Below, piece by piece: positions 9,801 to 17,924 of a stretch of DNA of 64,000 bases. A program made the translations under genes and the position numbers. Location: assembly GCF_003119115.1 (NCBI RefSeq), contig NZ_CP022363.1, forward strand, positions 186,001 to 250,000, given 5' to 3'. The notes under the pieces were generated by a model. The model was not told the DNA's origin and did no database searches. It worked only from the letters and a program-made list of their open reading frames with translations. Position 1 is the first letter of the stretch; every line of letters starts with the position of its first letter. The stretch is from Azospirillum sp. TSH58. Its GTDB lineage: Bacteria > Pseudomonadota > Alphaproteobacteria > Azospirillales > Azospirillaceae.

Positions 9801-11813
9801 CAGGTGGAGTTCGCCCGCACGATCAATGCCGCCGGGTCCGACCTGCTGAACCTCATCAACGACATCCTGGACCTGTCCAAGATCGAATCCGGCACGGTCA
9901 CGCTGGAGATCGGCGCGGTGGTGCTGGACGACCTGCGCGGCCATGTCGAACGCACCTTTGCCCAGCTGGCCGAGGAGAAGGGGCTGCGCTTCGACATCGA
10001 CATGACCCAGCCGCTGCCCGCGGCCATCCAGACCGACCAGAAGCGGCTGGAGCAGGTGCTGAACAACCTGCTGTCCAACGCCTTCAAATTCACCGAGACC
10101 GGCGGCGTCACCTTCCGGGTCGGGCTGGCGAGCGAGGGCTGGAGCGCCGCCCACCCCGTGCTGAACGCGGCCGAGGGGGTGCTGGCCTTCACCGTCGTCG
10201 ACACCGGCATCGGCATCCCCGAGAACAAGCAGCGCATCATCTTCGAGGCGTTCCAGCAGGCCGACGGCACGACCAGCCGCAAATACGGCGGCACCGGCCT
10301 CGGCCTGTCGATCAGCCGTGAGATCGCCCGCCTGCTGGGCGGCGAGATCCGTGTGCAGAGCGAGTCCGGGGCGGGCAGCGCCTTCACGCTCTACGTGCCG
10401 ATGGCGTTCGACATCGCCCGCTACGGCGACCCGGCGCCGAAACTGGCCCCCTTCCCCACGCCGACACGGCCCATCGTCGTGCCGGGACCGGAGGAACGGC
10501 TGGCGCTGCCGCAGAACCACCCCGTCGCCGACGACCGCGAGCGCATCCGCCCCGGCGACCCGGTGGTGCTGATCGTCGAGGACGACGTGAAATTCGCCTC
10601 GATCCTGGTCGATCTGGCGCGGGAGAAGGGGTTCAAGGCGATCCTCTCCCACGCCGGAAGCCCGGCCATGCCGATGGCGCGCAAATACCGTCCGGACGCG
10701 GTGATGCTGGACATCGGCCTGCCGGACATCGACGGCTGGGCGTTGCTCGACCTGCTGAAGCGCGACCCGCACACCCGCCACATCCCGGTGCACGTCATCT
10801 CCGCCAAGGAGGAGCGGCGCCGCGGCCTCGCCATGGGGGCCTTCGACTACACCGAGAAGCCGGCCGACCGCGAAGCGATCTTCGCCGCCCTCGCCAAGGT
10901 CAAGGGCTTCGTGGAGCGCCACCAGCGCCGGCTGCTGATCGTCGAGAAGCTGCCCAACCCGGAGACCGGCGGCATCGCCGGCCTGATCGACCACGACAAG
11001 GGCGGCAATGGGGGCGGAAGCGGGGGCGGGGACGACATCGACATCAGGACCGTCACCTCCGCCGAGGCCGCCCGCGCCCTGCTGGCGCAGGAGCGGTTCG
11101 ACTGCATGGTGCTCGACCTGACGATCCCCCAGCCCAGCGATTTCGAGCTGATCGACAGCCTGCGCACCCGCGATTCCACCGCCTGGATGCCGGTCGTCGC
11201 CTATGTCAGCGACGCCATCGCGCCGGAGGACGAGGCGCGGCTGCGCCGGCTGGCCGAGACGGTGGTGCTGCGCAGTGTCCATTCCGCGGACTCGCTGCTG
11301 GACGAGACGGCGCTGTTCCTGCACCGGGCGGTGGACCGGCTGCCCGACGACAAGCGCAACGCGCTCGACCAGATCCGCCAGCGCGACCCGGTGCTGGCGG
11401 GGCGCAAGGCGCTGATCGTGGACGACGATTTCCGCAACATCTTCTCGCTCGCCAGCGTCCTGGAGGCCCACGACATGACGGTGCTGCACGCCGAAAGCGG
11501 GCCGGAGGGGCTGGAGTTGCTGAAGGCGCACCCCGACCTCGACGTGGCGCTGGTGGACATCATGATGCCGCTGATGGACGGCTACCAGACCATCCGGGAA
11601 ATCCGCGCAACCACGGCGGGACGCGGCCTGCCGGTGATCGCCGTCACCGCCAAGGCGATGAAGGGCGACCGCGAGAAGTGCATCGAGGCGGGGGCGACCG
11701 ACTATCTCGCCAAGCCGGTGGACATCGATCACCTGCTGTCGCTGCTGCGGGTCTGGGCCGGGCGCCGGCAGGGCGATGACGGCGCCGCGCGCCACGATGC
11801 CGGACGGGAGTGA
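6855..11813 (+). CDS. Soluble multi-HAMP hybrid histidine kinase with GAF and three receiver domains
   Basis: A very large (1652-residue) cytoplasmic kinase with no membrane span. Residues about 15-710 are tandem HAMP units of 92 residues, with eight GDL/GNL-type cores visible. A GAF domain follows (about 712-880), then a glutamine-rich coiled coil (880-945) and HisKA with the phospho-acceptor His in MSHELRTP (about 955). An HATPase_c domain (about 1058-1182) and three receivers end it. REC1 (about 1235-1350) has Asp in [12 protein letters not shown]2 (about 1358-1490) is divergent and contains a Gly-rich insert. REC3 (about 1515-1635) has VALVDIMMP. The plan resembles the group III (Nik1/Os-1-type) osmosensing kinases of fungi and their bacterial counterparts. 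ATG 6855 ([10 protein letters not shown]) is used because the upstream extension to 6732 is non-conserved, basic sequence. Confidence 0.93.
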   Translation: MTMTDAHDRLSPQLLLRALRQFRKGDFSVRLPLDLDGLDGEIAAAFNDVVEMNEALVEDVGRVSVAIGKEGRIGQRVRLPTASGGWGACVDSVNAMVTDLTQPTQEMARVIGAVAKGDLSQSMPLEVDGRPLQGEFLHTARTVNRMVEQLVTVTAELTRVAREVGIEGKLGEQAQVKDVAGTWKDLTDNVNLMAANLTAQVRNIADVTTAVAKGDLSRKITVDVKGEIRELKDTINTMVDQLNSFASEVTRVAREVGSEGKLGGQAQVKGVAGTWKDLTDNVNLLTGNLTNQVRNIADVTTAVANGDLSRKITVDVKGEIRELKDTINTMVDQLNSFASEVTRVAREVGTEGKLGGQAQVKGVAGTWKDLTDNVNAMATNLTSQVRNIAEVTTAVAKGDLSRKITVDVKGEIRELKDTINTMVDQLNSFASEVTRVAREVGSEGKLGGQAQVKGVAGTWKDLTDNVNLLTGNLTNQVRNIADVTTAVANGDLSRKITVDVKGEILELKDTINTMVDQLNSFASEVTRVAREVGTEGKLGGQAQVKGVAGTWKDLTDNVNMMAANLTGQVRGIAEVVTAVAEGNLKRKLTVAARGEIAALADTINGVIETLAIFADQVTNVAREVGIEGKLGGQAKVPGATGVWGDLTDNVNQLAANLTTQVRAIAEVATAVTKGDLTRSIAVEASGEVAALKDNINEMIRNLRDTTQKNAEQDWLKTNIAKFTRMLQGERDLVTVTNMILSEIAPLVNAQHGVFYVTSREGDEPVLDLVASYALKERDGLGARFTLKQGLVGQCAHEKKPILLTNVPKDYVRISSGLGEAAPLNIIVLPVLFENEVNAVLELASFGHFSETHRSFLEQLTESIGIVLNTIATNMRTEGLLKQSQRLTAELQSQQEELKTTNERLEQQAASLRQSEELLMAQQEKLRQTNEALEEKAEQLSLTSKYKSQFLANMSHELRTPLNSLLILSKLLSDNGDHNLTPRQVEFARTINAAGSDLLNLINDILDLSKIESGTVTLEIGAVVLDDLRGHVERTFAQLAEEKGLRFDIDMTQPLPAAIQTDQKRLEQVLNNLLSNAFKFTETGGVTFRVGLASEGWSAAHPVLNAAEGVLAFTVVDTGIGIPENKQRIIFEAFQQADGTTSRKYGGTGLGLSISREIARLLGGEIRVQSESGAGSAFTLYVPMAFDIARYGDPAPKLAPFPTPTRPIVVPGPEERLALPQNHPVADDRERIRPGDPVVLIVEDDVKFASILVDLAREKGFKAILSHAGSPAMPMARKYRPDAVMLDIGLPDIDGWALLDLLKRDPHTRHIPVHVISAKEERRRGLAMGAFDYTEKPADREAIFAALAKVKGFVERHQRRLLIVEKLPNPETGGIAGLIDHDKGGNGGGSGGGDDIDIRTVTSAEAARALLAQERFDCMVLDLTIPQPSDFELIDSLRTRDSTAWMPVVAYVSDAIAPEDEARLRRLAETVVLRSVHSADSLLDETALFLHRAVDRLPDDKRNALDQIRQRDPVLAGRKALIVDDDFRNIFSLASVLEAHDMTVLHAESGPEGLELLKAHPDLDVALVDIMMPLMDGYQTIREIRATTAGRGLPVIAVTAKAMKGDREKCIEAGATDYLAKPVDIDHLLSLLRVWAGRRQGDDGAARHDAGRE
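7440..8580 (+). repeat. 276-bp tandem HAMP-unit repeats inside the kinase gene
   Basis: The core CTGTCGCGCAAGATCACCGT recurs at about 7501, 7777, 8053 and 8329, exactly 276 bases apart, matching a 92-codon unit. The unit from about 7561-7850 is nearly identical to about 8113-8402, so alternate units are most alike and a 552-bp (two-unit) duplication is likely. Confidence 0.85.
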
Positions 11814-11823
11814 GGAGACGCCC

Positions 11824-13908
11824 ATGCCCCACACCCAAATCCCGAGCTTCGCCGAGATCGAGGACGCCACCCTGCCCCCGCCGGAGGTCCGCGTGCTCGT
11901 GGTGGACGACGATCCCCGGAACCTGCTGGCGATGCGGGAGACCCTGGCCGACCTGGACGCCACGGTGATCCTCGCCCGCTCCGGCGAGGAAGCGCTGAAG
12001 CGCGTGCTCGACCAGGACTTCGCGGCGATCCTGATGGACGTCCACATGCCGGGCATGGACGGCTACGAGACGGCGGAGCTGATCCGCAACCGCCGCAAGT
12101 CGCGGCACATCCCCATCCTCTTCCTGACCGCCATCAACAAGGACGAGATGCACATCTTCCGCGGCTATTCCGCGGGGGCGGTCGACTACATGTTCAAGCC
12201 GGTGGACCCGGTCATCCTGCGCAGCAAGGTCACCGTCTTCGTCGAGCTGTACCGCAAGACGGAGGAGGTCAAGCGCCAGGCCGCCCTGCGCGAGCGGCTG
12301 ATGGCCGAGAACTACCGCGTGCGGGCCGAGAAGCTGGAGGCCGAGCAGGCGCTGCGCCGGTCGGAGGAGCGGCAGGCGATGATCGCCCGCTCCCTGCCGA
12401 TCCTGCTCTACACCGCCGGACCGGAGCGCGGCACGCCCTTCCGCTACGTCACCGAGAATGTCGAGGCGCTGTTCGGCTTCCCCGCCGAACGCTTCCTGAC
12501 GGACGGCGGCTTCTGGGAATCGCGCCTGCATCCCGACGACCGCGAGCGCGCCGCCGTCCAGTTCGAGGCGATGCGGCAGGGCGGCGTGTCCACCGTCGAG
12601 TACCGCTGGCGCGCCGCCGACGGGCAGTACCGCACGCTTCTGGAGAAGGCCATGCTGTTGCCGGGCGAGAACGGCCGCCCGCCGGAGCTGTGCGGCACGG
12701 TGCTGGACGTCACCGACACGCGGGAGCTTCAGCTGCAGCTCGCCCATGTCCAGAAGATGGAGACGATCGGGCAGCTGACCGGGGGCATCGCCCACGACTT
12801 CAACAACATGCTGACCGTGGTCATCGGCAGCCTGGAGCGGCTGGGCCGCATGGCCTTCGACGACCCCAAGGCGGCGCGGCGGGTGGAGATGGCCCTTCAG
12901 GCGTCGCTGCGCTGCTCCGACCTGACGCGTCGGCTGCTCGCCTTCGCACGGCGCCAGCAACTCCACCCCGAGAGCGTGGACATGGAGGCGCTGGTCCGCA
13001 ACATGGGCGAGCTGATGGAGCGCACGCTCGGCTCGGCGATCACCGTCGAGATCGACAGCGCGCCGTCGCTGTGCCCGGCGCTCGTCGATCGCACGCAGGC
13101 GGAGTCGGCCCTGCTGAACCTCGTCATCAACGCGCGCGACGCCATGCCGGCGGGCGGAAAGCTGACCATCGCCACCGCGATGGTGGAGGCCGAGGAGGGG
13201 GATGCCGAGCTGAACCCCGGACGCTATGTGCGGATGACCGTGAGCGACACCGGCTGCGGCATGCCGCCGGAGGTCCTGGCCCGCGCCTTCGAGCCCTTCT
13301 TCACGACCAAGGAGATCGGGAAGGGCACCGGGCTGGGGCTGAGCATGATCCACGGCTTCGTCAAGCAGTCGGGCGGGCTGATCCGGGTGGAGAGCGAGCC
13401 GGGGCGCGGCACCTCCTTCCACCTCCATCTGCCCTGCGCGCCGGTGGCCGCCCGTCGGGCGAAGGCGTGCGAGGAGAGCGAGGACAGCGGTCCGCTGCCC
13501 GGCCAGGGCGAGGTGATCCTGGTGGTGGACGACGACCGCGACGTGCGTCAGGTCGCCGTCCTGACCCTCCAGGATCTGGGCTACACCGTGGTCGAGGCGG
13601 AGAACGGGCCGGAGGCGCTGGCCGTGCTGGCCGGGGAGCCGCGGGTGGACCTGCTCTTCACCGACGTGGTGATGCCGGGCGGCATGAACGGGCTGGAACT
13701 CGCCCAGGAGGCGCAGCGGCGCCATCCCGCCCTGAAGGCGCTGTACGCCTCCGGCTACGCCCATGGCGTGGCCGGCGGATTGACCGGCGAGGGGCCGGGT
13801 GCGGAGTTCCTGATCAAGCCCTACCGCGACCGCGACCTCGCCCGCGCCGTCCGCAAGGCGCTGGGCGGCAGCGTGGCGGACGCCTGCCCGGAGTTGAAGA
13901 GCGCCTGA
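11824..13908 (+). CDS. Hybrid histidine kinase, receiver-PAS-HisKA-HATPase-receiver
   Basis: 694 residues. An N-terminal receiver (about 22-145) has VVDDDPRN and phospho-acceptor Asp in [10 protein letters not shown] short coiled coil leads to a PAS domain (about 188-300, with [19 protein letters not shown]), then a HisKA domain with [11 protein letters not shown] (His near 323). The HATPase_c domain has [17 protein letters not shown] and GTGLGLSM, and a C-terminal receiver follows (about 563-685, [11 protein letters not shown]). It begins 11 bases after the multi-HAMP kinase, with GAGGAG before ATG 11824, so the two are co-transcribed and their receivers and kinases probably form one phosphorelay. 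No membrane segment is visible. Confidence 0.92.
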   Translation: MPHTQIPSFAEIEDATLPPPEVRVLVVDDDPRNLLAMRETLADLDATVILARSGEEALKRVLDQDFAAILMDVHMPGMDGYETAELIRNRRKSRHIPILFLTAINKDEMHIFRGYSAGAVDYMFKPVDPVILRSKVTVFVELYRKTEEVKRQAALRERLMAENYRVRAEKLEAEQALRRSEERQAMIARSLPILLYTAGPERGTPFRYVTENVEALFGFPAERFLTDGGFWESRLHPDDRERAAVQFEAMRQGGVSTVEYRWRAADGQYRTLLEKAMLLPGENGRPPELCGTVLDVTDTRELQLQLAHVQKMETIGQLTGGIAHDFNNMLTVVIGSLERLGRMAFDDPKAARRVEMALQASLRCSDLTRRLLAFARRQQLHPESVDMEALVRNMGELMERTLGSAITVEIDSAPSLCPALVDRTQAESALLNLVINARDAMPAGGKLTIATAMVEAEEGDAELNPGRYVRMTVSDTGCGMPPEVLARAFEPFFTTKEIGKGTGLGLSMIHGFVKQSGGLIRVESEPGRGTSFHLHLPCAPVAARRAKACEESEDSGPLPGQGEVILVVDDDRDVRQVAVLTLQDLGYTVVEAENGPEALAVLAGEPRVDLLFTDVVMPGGMNGLELAQEAQRRHPALKALYASGYAHGVAGGLTGEGPGAEFLIKPYRDRDLARAVRKALGGSVADACPELKSA

Positions 13909-14026
13909 CGATTGCCATTTCTGTCCAGGGCCGTCTCTGAAAGGTCATTGTCGCCCTTTTGCCCCAACCTTGAACGGGGCCGCGGTGCTCAGATGACGGT
14001 CGCGTTGCAATAAAGGAGTAGCCGAC

Positions 14027-14611
14027 GTGCCTGCTGTCCGTCTGTCCGGGATTCGCTTCGCCTCGGTCCTTTGTCTTGGCCTGTCCGTCGCCCTTCCCCT
14101 GACCGCCGCGCCCGCCGCGGCGCAGGTGTTCAGCCAGGGCGGTTACGGCGCGCCGACCCAGACCAACCCCCAGGGCAACGGCGGCAACACCACCTTCGGC
14201 ATCGACAACGACCTGCTGGGCAAGCTGGGCGGGGCCGCCGTCGGGGCGCTCGCCGGGTCGCAGATCGGCAAGGGCAGCGGCAACCTGCTGGCCATCGGCG
14301 CCGGCGGCCTGCTCGGCTACTTCGCCGGCGGCTACCTGATGGAGCAGCTGAGCCCCGGCAGCCGCGACGCGGCGCAGAGCGCGGAGACCCGCGCGCTCGA
14401 CGCGCCGGTCGGCCAGACCATCCGCTGGAACAGCCCGGACAGCGCCAACACCGGCGGCACCATCACCCCGATCCGCGCCGGGCGTGATTCCGCCGGTCGG
14501 GAGTGCAAGGAGTTCCAGCACAAGGTGACCATCGACGGCCGCCAGGAATCCGCCACCGGCACCGCCTGCCGCGGCGACGACGGCCAGTGGCGCCTCGCCG
14601 CCACCCCCTGA
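14027..14611 (+). CDS. Exported glycine-zipper surface-antigen-like protein
   Basis: 194 residues. A signal peptide (about 1-33, ending APAAAQ) is followed by a Gly/Asn-rich segment. Next is a glycine-zipper 2TM region (LGGAAVGALAGSQIGKGSGN... LLGYFAGGYL, about 66-104). The C-terminal small domain has two cysteines (ECKEFQHKVTIDGR and TACRGDDGQWRL), as in rickettsial 17-kDa antigen-like outer-membrane proteins. The start is GTG 14027 with AAAGGAG ten bases upstream. It shares its C-terminal plan with the smaller gene at 25204. Probably an envelope protein; precise role unknown. Confidence 0.85.
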   Translation: MPAVRLSGIRFASVLCLGLSVALPLTAAPAAAQVFSQGGYGAPTQTNPQGNGGNTTFGIDNDLLGKLGGAAVGALAGSQIGKGSGNLLAIGAGGLLGYFAGGYLMEQLSPGSRDAAQSAETRALDAPVGQTIRWNSPDSANTGGTITPIRAGRDSAGRECKEFQHKVTIDGRQESATGTACRGDDGQWRLAATP

Positions 14612-14659
14612 TCGACCGTCGGACGATAACGGAGCGGGTGGACCGGCGCGGCCGACCCG

Positions 14660-15631
14660 TCAGGACAGGGAGGCGCCGGTCAGGGTCTCCGAGACGCGCC
14701 ACAGCCGCTCGGCCAGCGCGTCGTCCGCCGCCCAGGGATGCACACCGCGCCGTCCCGTCGCCGCGTCGTGGATCGGCGCGACGTCGCAATCCTCGCAATA
14801 GAGCCCGCCGAGGCCGGCGAGCCGCGGGCTGGTCGCGCACCAGACGTTGGTCGCCGCCCCTTGCGTGACGGTCTTCATGCCGCGCGACGGGTCGATGCGC
14901 GGGCGCCCCTCCGCGTCCAGGGCGTCGAAGCCGGCGATCTCCGCGGCGCTCAGATGGCGGCCCAGCTCGGTGATGATCTGTCCCGGATGCAGCGAGAAGG
15001 CGCGCACCCCATGCTCCCGGCCGCGGCGGTCCAGGGCGACGGCGAACAGCGCGTTGGCCGTCTTGGATTGGCCATAGGCGATCCACTTGTCGTAGGAACG
15101 CCGTTCGAAATCGAGGTCGTCGAAGTCGATCCCGGCGAGTTGGTGGGCGCGCGACGAGACCGCCACGACGCGCGCGCCGCCCGCCGCACGGAGCGCCGGC
15201 CACAAGGCCAGGGTGAGCCGGAAATGGCCGAGATGATTCGTCGCGAACTGCCCCTCGCGCCCGTCGGAGTCGCGACGAAGCGGCGTCGCCATGATCCCGG
15301 CGCTGTTGACCAGGATCGACAGCGGCCGTCCGGCCCCGTGGAAGCGCCGGGCGAAGGCGGCGATCGAGGCGGCGTCCGCAAGGTCGAGCGTCTCCAGTTC
15401 GACGCGGTCGAGGCCGGCCAGCGCGGTCGTCGCGCGGTCGCGATCCCGGGCCGGCACGATCACCGTCGCGCCGGCCTCGGCGAGCGCGCGCGTCGTCTCC
15501 AGACCGATGCCGGAGTAGCCGCCGGTGACCACCGCCACCCGCCCGCGGAGATCGATGCCGCGGACCGCTTCGGCGGCGGTGGTGGCGGGGCCGAAGCCGG
15601 ACCCGATGGGTGTCTGGTCGGGGGAAATCAT
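14660..15631 (-). CDS. Short-chain dehydrogenase/reductase
   Basis: 323 residues with the SDR Rossmann motif TGGYSGIG (36-43), NSAG (109-112), the catalytic Ser in VSSRAH (159/160) and Tyr186/Lys190 in YGQSK. The length and C-terminal tail fit the retinol-dehydrogenase/WW-oxidoreductase-like branch of SDRs. Substrate unknown. ATG 15631 has AGGAGG just upstream. It is divergent from the AraC-type regulator gene at 15720 with under 90 bases between starts, so that regulator probably controls it. Confidence 0.92.
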   Translation of the reverse strand: MISPDQTPIGSGFGPATTAAEAVRGIDLRGRVAVVTGGYSGIGLETTRALAEAGATVIVPARDRDRATTALAGLDRVELETLDLADAASIAAFARRFHGAGRPLSILVNSAGIMATPLRRDSDGREGQFATNHLGHFRLTLALWPALRAAGGARVVAVSSRAHQLAGIDFDDLDFERRSYDKWIAYGQSKTANALFAVALDRRGREHGVRAFSLHPGQIITELGRHLSAAEIAGFDALDAEGRPRIDPSRGMKTVTQGAATNVWCATSPRLAGLGGLYCEDCDVAPIHDAATGRRGVHPWAADDALAERLWRVSETLTGASLS

Positions 15632-15719
15632 GGGGGGCCTCCTGGCAAGGCATGGCGTCGGACGCCGTTGTCGCCTATATGCGCGGGATGATCCATCCAG
15701 CCCCGTCCGGAATCCTGTC

Positions 15720-16712
15720 GTGATCGTCCAGAACGCGCCCGCCGACGTGCTGTCGGATGTGCTCCGCCTGATGCAGGCCCGGACCCTGTGCTCCGCGCGC
15801 CTCGCCGCCCGGGGCGACTGGTCGATCCGCTTCCAGCCTCCGGACACCATCAAGTTCAATGTGGTGACCGCGGGCACCTGCTGGATTCGGGCGGACGGAA
15901 CGGACGGGACGGAAGCGCCGCAGCGCCTCGACGCCGGCGACTGTTTCGTGGTGGTGCGCGGCGGCTTCGTCCTGGCGAGCGCGCCGGATCTGCCGCCCGT
16001 CCCGGCCCGGGAGGTGTTCCGGGCGCCGGGCGGTGAGGCCCGCGTCGATGCGGGGGATGGCGCGCCCGACGGCGCGGACGAGGTGCGGTTCCTCGGCGGC
16101 AGCGTGCGGTTCGACCGGTGGGACGGCGGCCTGCTGTTCGACCTGCTGCCGCGCCTGCTGATGATCCGCGGCGGCGCACCGGGGGCCGCCCCGGTCGGCT
16201 GGCTTCTGGAGCAGCTCGACCGCGAATGGCGCGGCGGGACGGCGGGGTCCCAGCTCGCCTGCAACGACCTGCTGCGGCTGATGTTCATCCACGCCTTGCG
16301 GACGCATCTGAGCGAACAGCCGCCGCTGGGCGCCAACTGGCTGGCGGCCAGCCTGGAGCCCTCGATCGGCCGGGCCCTCGGCGCCATCCACGCCGAGCCC
16401 TGCCGCAACTGGACGCTCGCGGAGCTGGCGGGCATCGCCGGACGCTCGCGCTCCAGCTTCGCCGCCGCTTTCCGCGAGCGCGTGGGCATGCCCCCGATCG
16501 ACTACCTGCTGCGCTGGCGCATGCGCCTCGCCGCCACGCGGCTGCGGCAAGGGCAGGAACCCGTCTCGGCCATCGCCGCCTCGCTCGGCTACCTGTCGGA
16601 CAGCGCCTTCAGCGCCACGTTCCGGCGGATCATGGGCGTCTCTCCCGCACGCTACCGCAGGGAAGCGGACCGGGAGGCCGCCTTGGAGCCCGGTTCCGCG
16701 ATCGGGGGGTGA
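15720..16712 (+). CDS. AraC-family transcriptional regulator with cupin-like sensor domain
   Basis: About 330 residues from GTG 15720. The N-terminal half (PADVLSDVLRLM... WSIRFQPP, about 5-180) is the cupin-type ligand domain common in AraC regulators. The C-terminal 100 residues hold two helix-turn-helix motifs (WTLAELAGIAGRSRSSFAAAF and PVSAIAASLGYLSDSAFSATF) and the AraC signature ending ATFRRIMGVSPARYR. Its position back-to-back with the SDR gene is the standard arrangement for a regulator and its target. No ATG is in frame near this point, so the GTG start is an inference. Confidence 0.88.
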   Translation: MIVQNAPADVLSDVLRLMQARTLCSARLAARGDWSIRFQPPDTIKFNVVTAGTCWIRADGTDGTEAPQRLDAGDCFVVVRGGFVLASAPDLPPVPAREVFRAPGGEARVDAGDGAPDGADEVRFLGGSVRFDRWDGGLLFDLLPRLLMIRGGAPGAAPVGWLLEQLDREWRGGTAGSQLACNDLLRLMFIHALRTHLSEQPPLGANWLAASLEPSIGRALGAIHAEPCRNWTLAELAGIAGRSRSSFAAAFRERVGMPPIDYLLRWRMRLAATRLRQGQEPVSAIAASLGYLSDSAFSATFRRIMGVSPARYRREADREAALEPGSAIGG

Positions 16713-16720
16713 GAGGCCTC

Positions 16721-16760
16721 GGCGGGAGAATGGGGGACGACCAAGCCCCCTCCTCCCGCC
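16721..16760 (+). terminator. GC-rich hairpin after the AraC-type gene
   Basis: GGCGGGAG (16721-16728) pairs with CTCCCGCC (16753-16760), and the inner GGGGG (16732-16736) with CCCCC (16746-16750). It sits just after the AraC stop codon. No T-run follows, so termination is inferred from structure and place. Confidence 0.5.
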
Positions 16761-16877
16761 ACCGTTCCCCAGGAGGGATCGGCGATCACGAGCGCCGCAC
16801 CGGTGGCGGCGGGACACCGGAACGCGTATGGTGCGGGGACTTGTTCGCCTCATGTTTCTTTTCAGGACCCTGCCGCC

Positions 16878-17363
16878 TTGGACCAGACCGCCGTTCCCAC
16901 GCCCCAGTCCGCCACCATCGCCGAGCGCGTCGCCAAGACCGGCATCGACGAGGCGATGATCGAAGCCCTAGTCCGCACCTTTTACGGCAAGATCCGCGAC
17001 GATGCCCTGCTCGGCCCGGTCTTCGGCGCCGCGATCACCGACTGGGAACCGCATCTGCAGAAGATGATGGACTTCTGGTCCTCGGTCGCCCTGCTGACCC
17101 ACCGCTACGACGGGCGCCCCCTGCCCGCCCATGTCCGCTTCGACATCGGACCGGCGCATTTCGAGCGCTGGCTGGAGCTGTTCCGCGAGACGACGGCCGA
17201 GGTCTGCACGCCCGAGGCCGCCGCCTTCTTCGAGGACCGCGCGGCCAACATCGGGCGCAGCATCCAGATGGGGGTGGATTTCTTCCGCAAGCAGGCCGCC
17301 GCTGACAACGCCAAGGCTGACAACGCCAAGGCCGACAACGCCAAGGGGGCCATGGGCGCCTGA
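16878..17363 (+). CDS. Group III truncated haemoglobin
   Basis: About 161 residues with a 2/2 globin core (about 20-145). Expected haem-pocket residues are visible: Tyr36 (FYGKI, position B10), His59 (WEPHL, candidate E7), His85 (RPLPAHVRF, candidate proximal F8) and Trp98 (FERWLELF, position G8). Such proteins bind O2 or NO and are linked to peroxide or NO handling and low-oxygen metabolism. The C-terminus is unusual: three copies of an Asp-Asn-Ala-Lys-Ala unit encoded by a 15-bp tandem repeat. The start is uncertain: TTG 16878 with AGGA upstream fits the family length; GTG 16803 would add 25 unlikely residues. It is convergent with the next gene, two bases apart. Confidence 0.88.
   Translation: MDQTAVPTPQSATIAERVAKTGIDEAMIEALVRTFYGKIRDDALLGPVFGAAITDWEPHLQKMMDFWSSVALLTHRYDGRPLPAHVRFDIGPAHFERWLELFRETTAEVCTPEAAAFFEDRAANIGRSIQMGVDFFRKQAAADNAKADNAKADNAKGAMGA
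17301..17345 (+). repeat. Three 15-bp tandem repeats at the haemoglobin 3' end
   Basis: GCTGACAACGCCAAG occurs at 17301-17315 and 17316-17330 and, with one change, at 17331-17345. Each copy adds five residues to a charged C-terminal tail. In-frame slippage could change tail length between strains. Confidence 0.95.
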
Positions 17364-17365
17364 TC

Positions 17366-17860
17366 TCAGGCCCCGCGCACCGGCTTGCCCTTCACGCCCC
17401 AGCTGTCCGTGAAGTCGCGCACGCCGGGGATGGTCATCATGTGGGCGTCCTTGACGTAGACGAACTGCTTGGGGCCAAGCTCGTACTCCATCATCGTGAT
17501 GCCCTTGGAGCGGCAGCGTTTCTGCTCCTCCGCCCCGATGCGGCGGTCGGACACCACCATGTCGGGATGCTCCAGCCCGACGCCGGCGCAGAAGCTGCGG
17601 AAACCGGCGTTCGTGCCCTCGGCGACGAGGCGCGGCTGGGTGTCGGGCGTGCTGTTGAAGCGGCTGGCCGCGGTGCCGACCGCCCCCCGCATGGACGGGC
17701 TGCCGACGATCCAGATCCCGCGCTCCTCGGGCGGCGGCTTCGGCACGGTCGGGGGCGGCAGGGTGGCCGTCTGCTGCGGCGACTGGAAGCCGGGAAACTG
17801 GCACCCGGCCAGCGCCGCCGCGACGGCGACCATGGCAAGGCCTTTCGACAGGGATGGCAC
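17366..17860 (-). CDS. PstS-like substrate-binding lipoprotein, half-length
   Basis: 164 residues. A lipoprotein signal (lipobox LAGC, Cys20) and a proline-rich linker precede a domain resembling the first lobe of phosphate-binding PstS-type proteins. It has GIWIVGSPSMRGAV, a Phe-rich helix, EGTNAGFRSFCAGVGLEHPDMVVSDRRI, and QKRCRSKGI. Only one lobe is present; family members are about twice as long, so it is a natural half-domain or a truncated paralogue. No ABC transporter genes are adjacent. The start is GTG 17860 with GGAGGAG upstream. The next gene upstream is a hybrid kinase whose stop is 64 bases away, so it may act as a ligand-sensing partner (inference). Confidence 0.75.
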   Translation of the reverse strand: MPSLSKGLAMVAVAAALAGCQFPGFQSPQQTATLPPPTVPKPPPEERGIWIVGSPSMRGAVGTAASRFNSTPDTQPRLVAEGTNAGFRSFCAGVGLEHPDMVVSDRRIGAEEQKRCRSKGITMMEYELGPKQFVYVKDAHMMTIPGVRDFTDSWGVKGKPVRGA

Positions 17861-17924
17861 TTTGTTGTCTCCTCCATAAGCCTCGCACGGGCGGCGCCAT
17901 CGGCGCCGCTGGTGGTAGCAACGC

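Noticed and set aside
6711-12056. A minus-strand open frame of 1781 codons opposite the multi-HAMP kinase
   Set aside because: It mirrors the kinase repeats in antisense and gives a His/Asp/Gly/Leu-rich sequence with no family match; the sense frame encodes a complete kinase.
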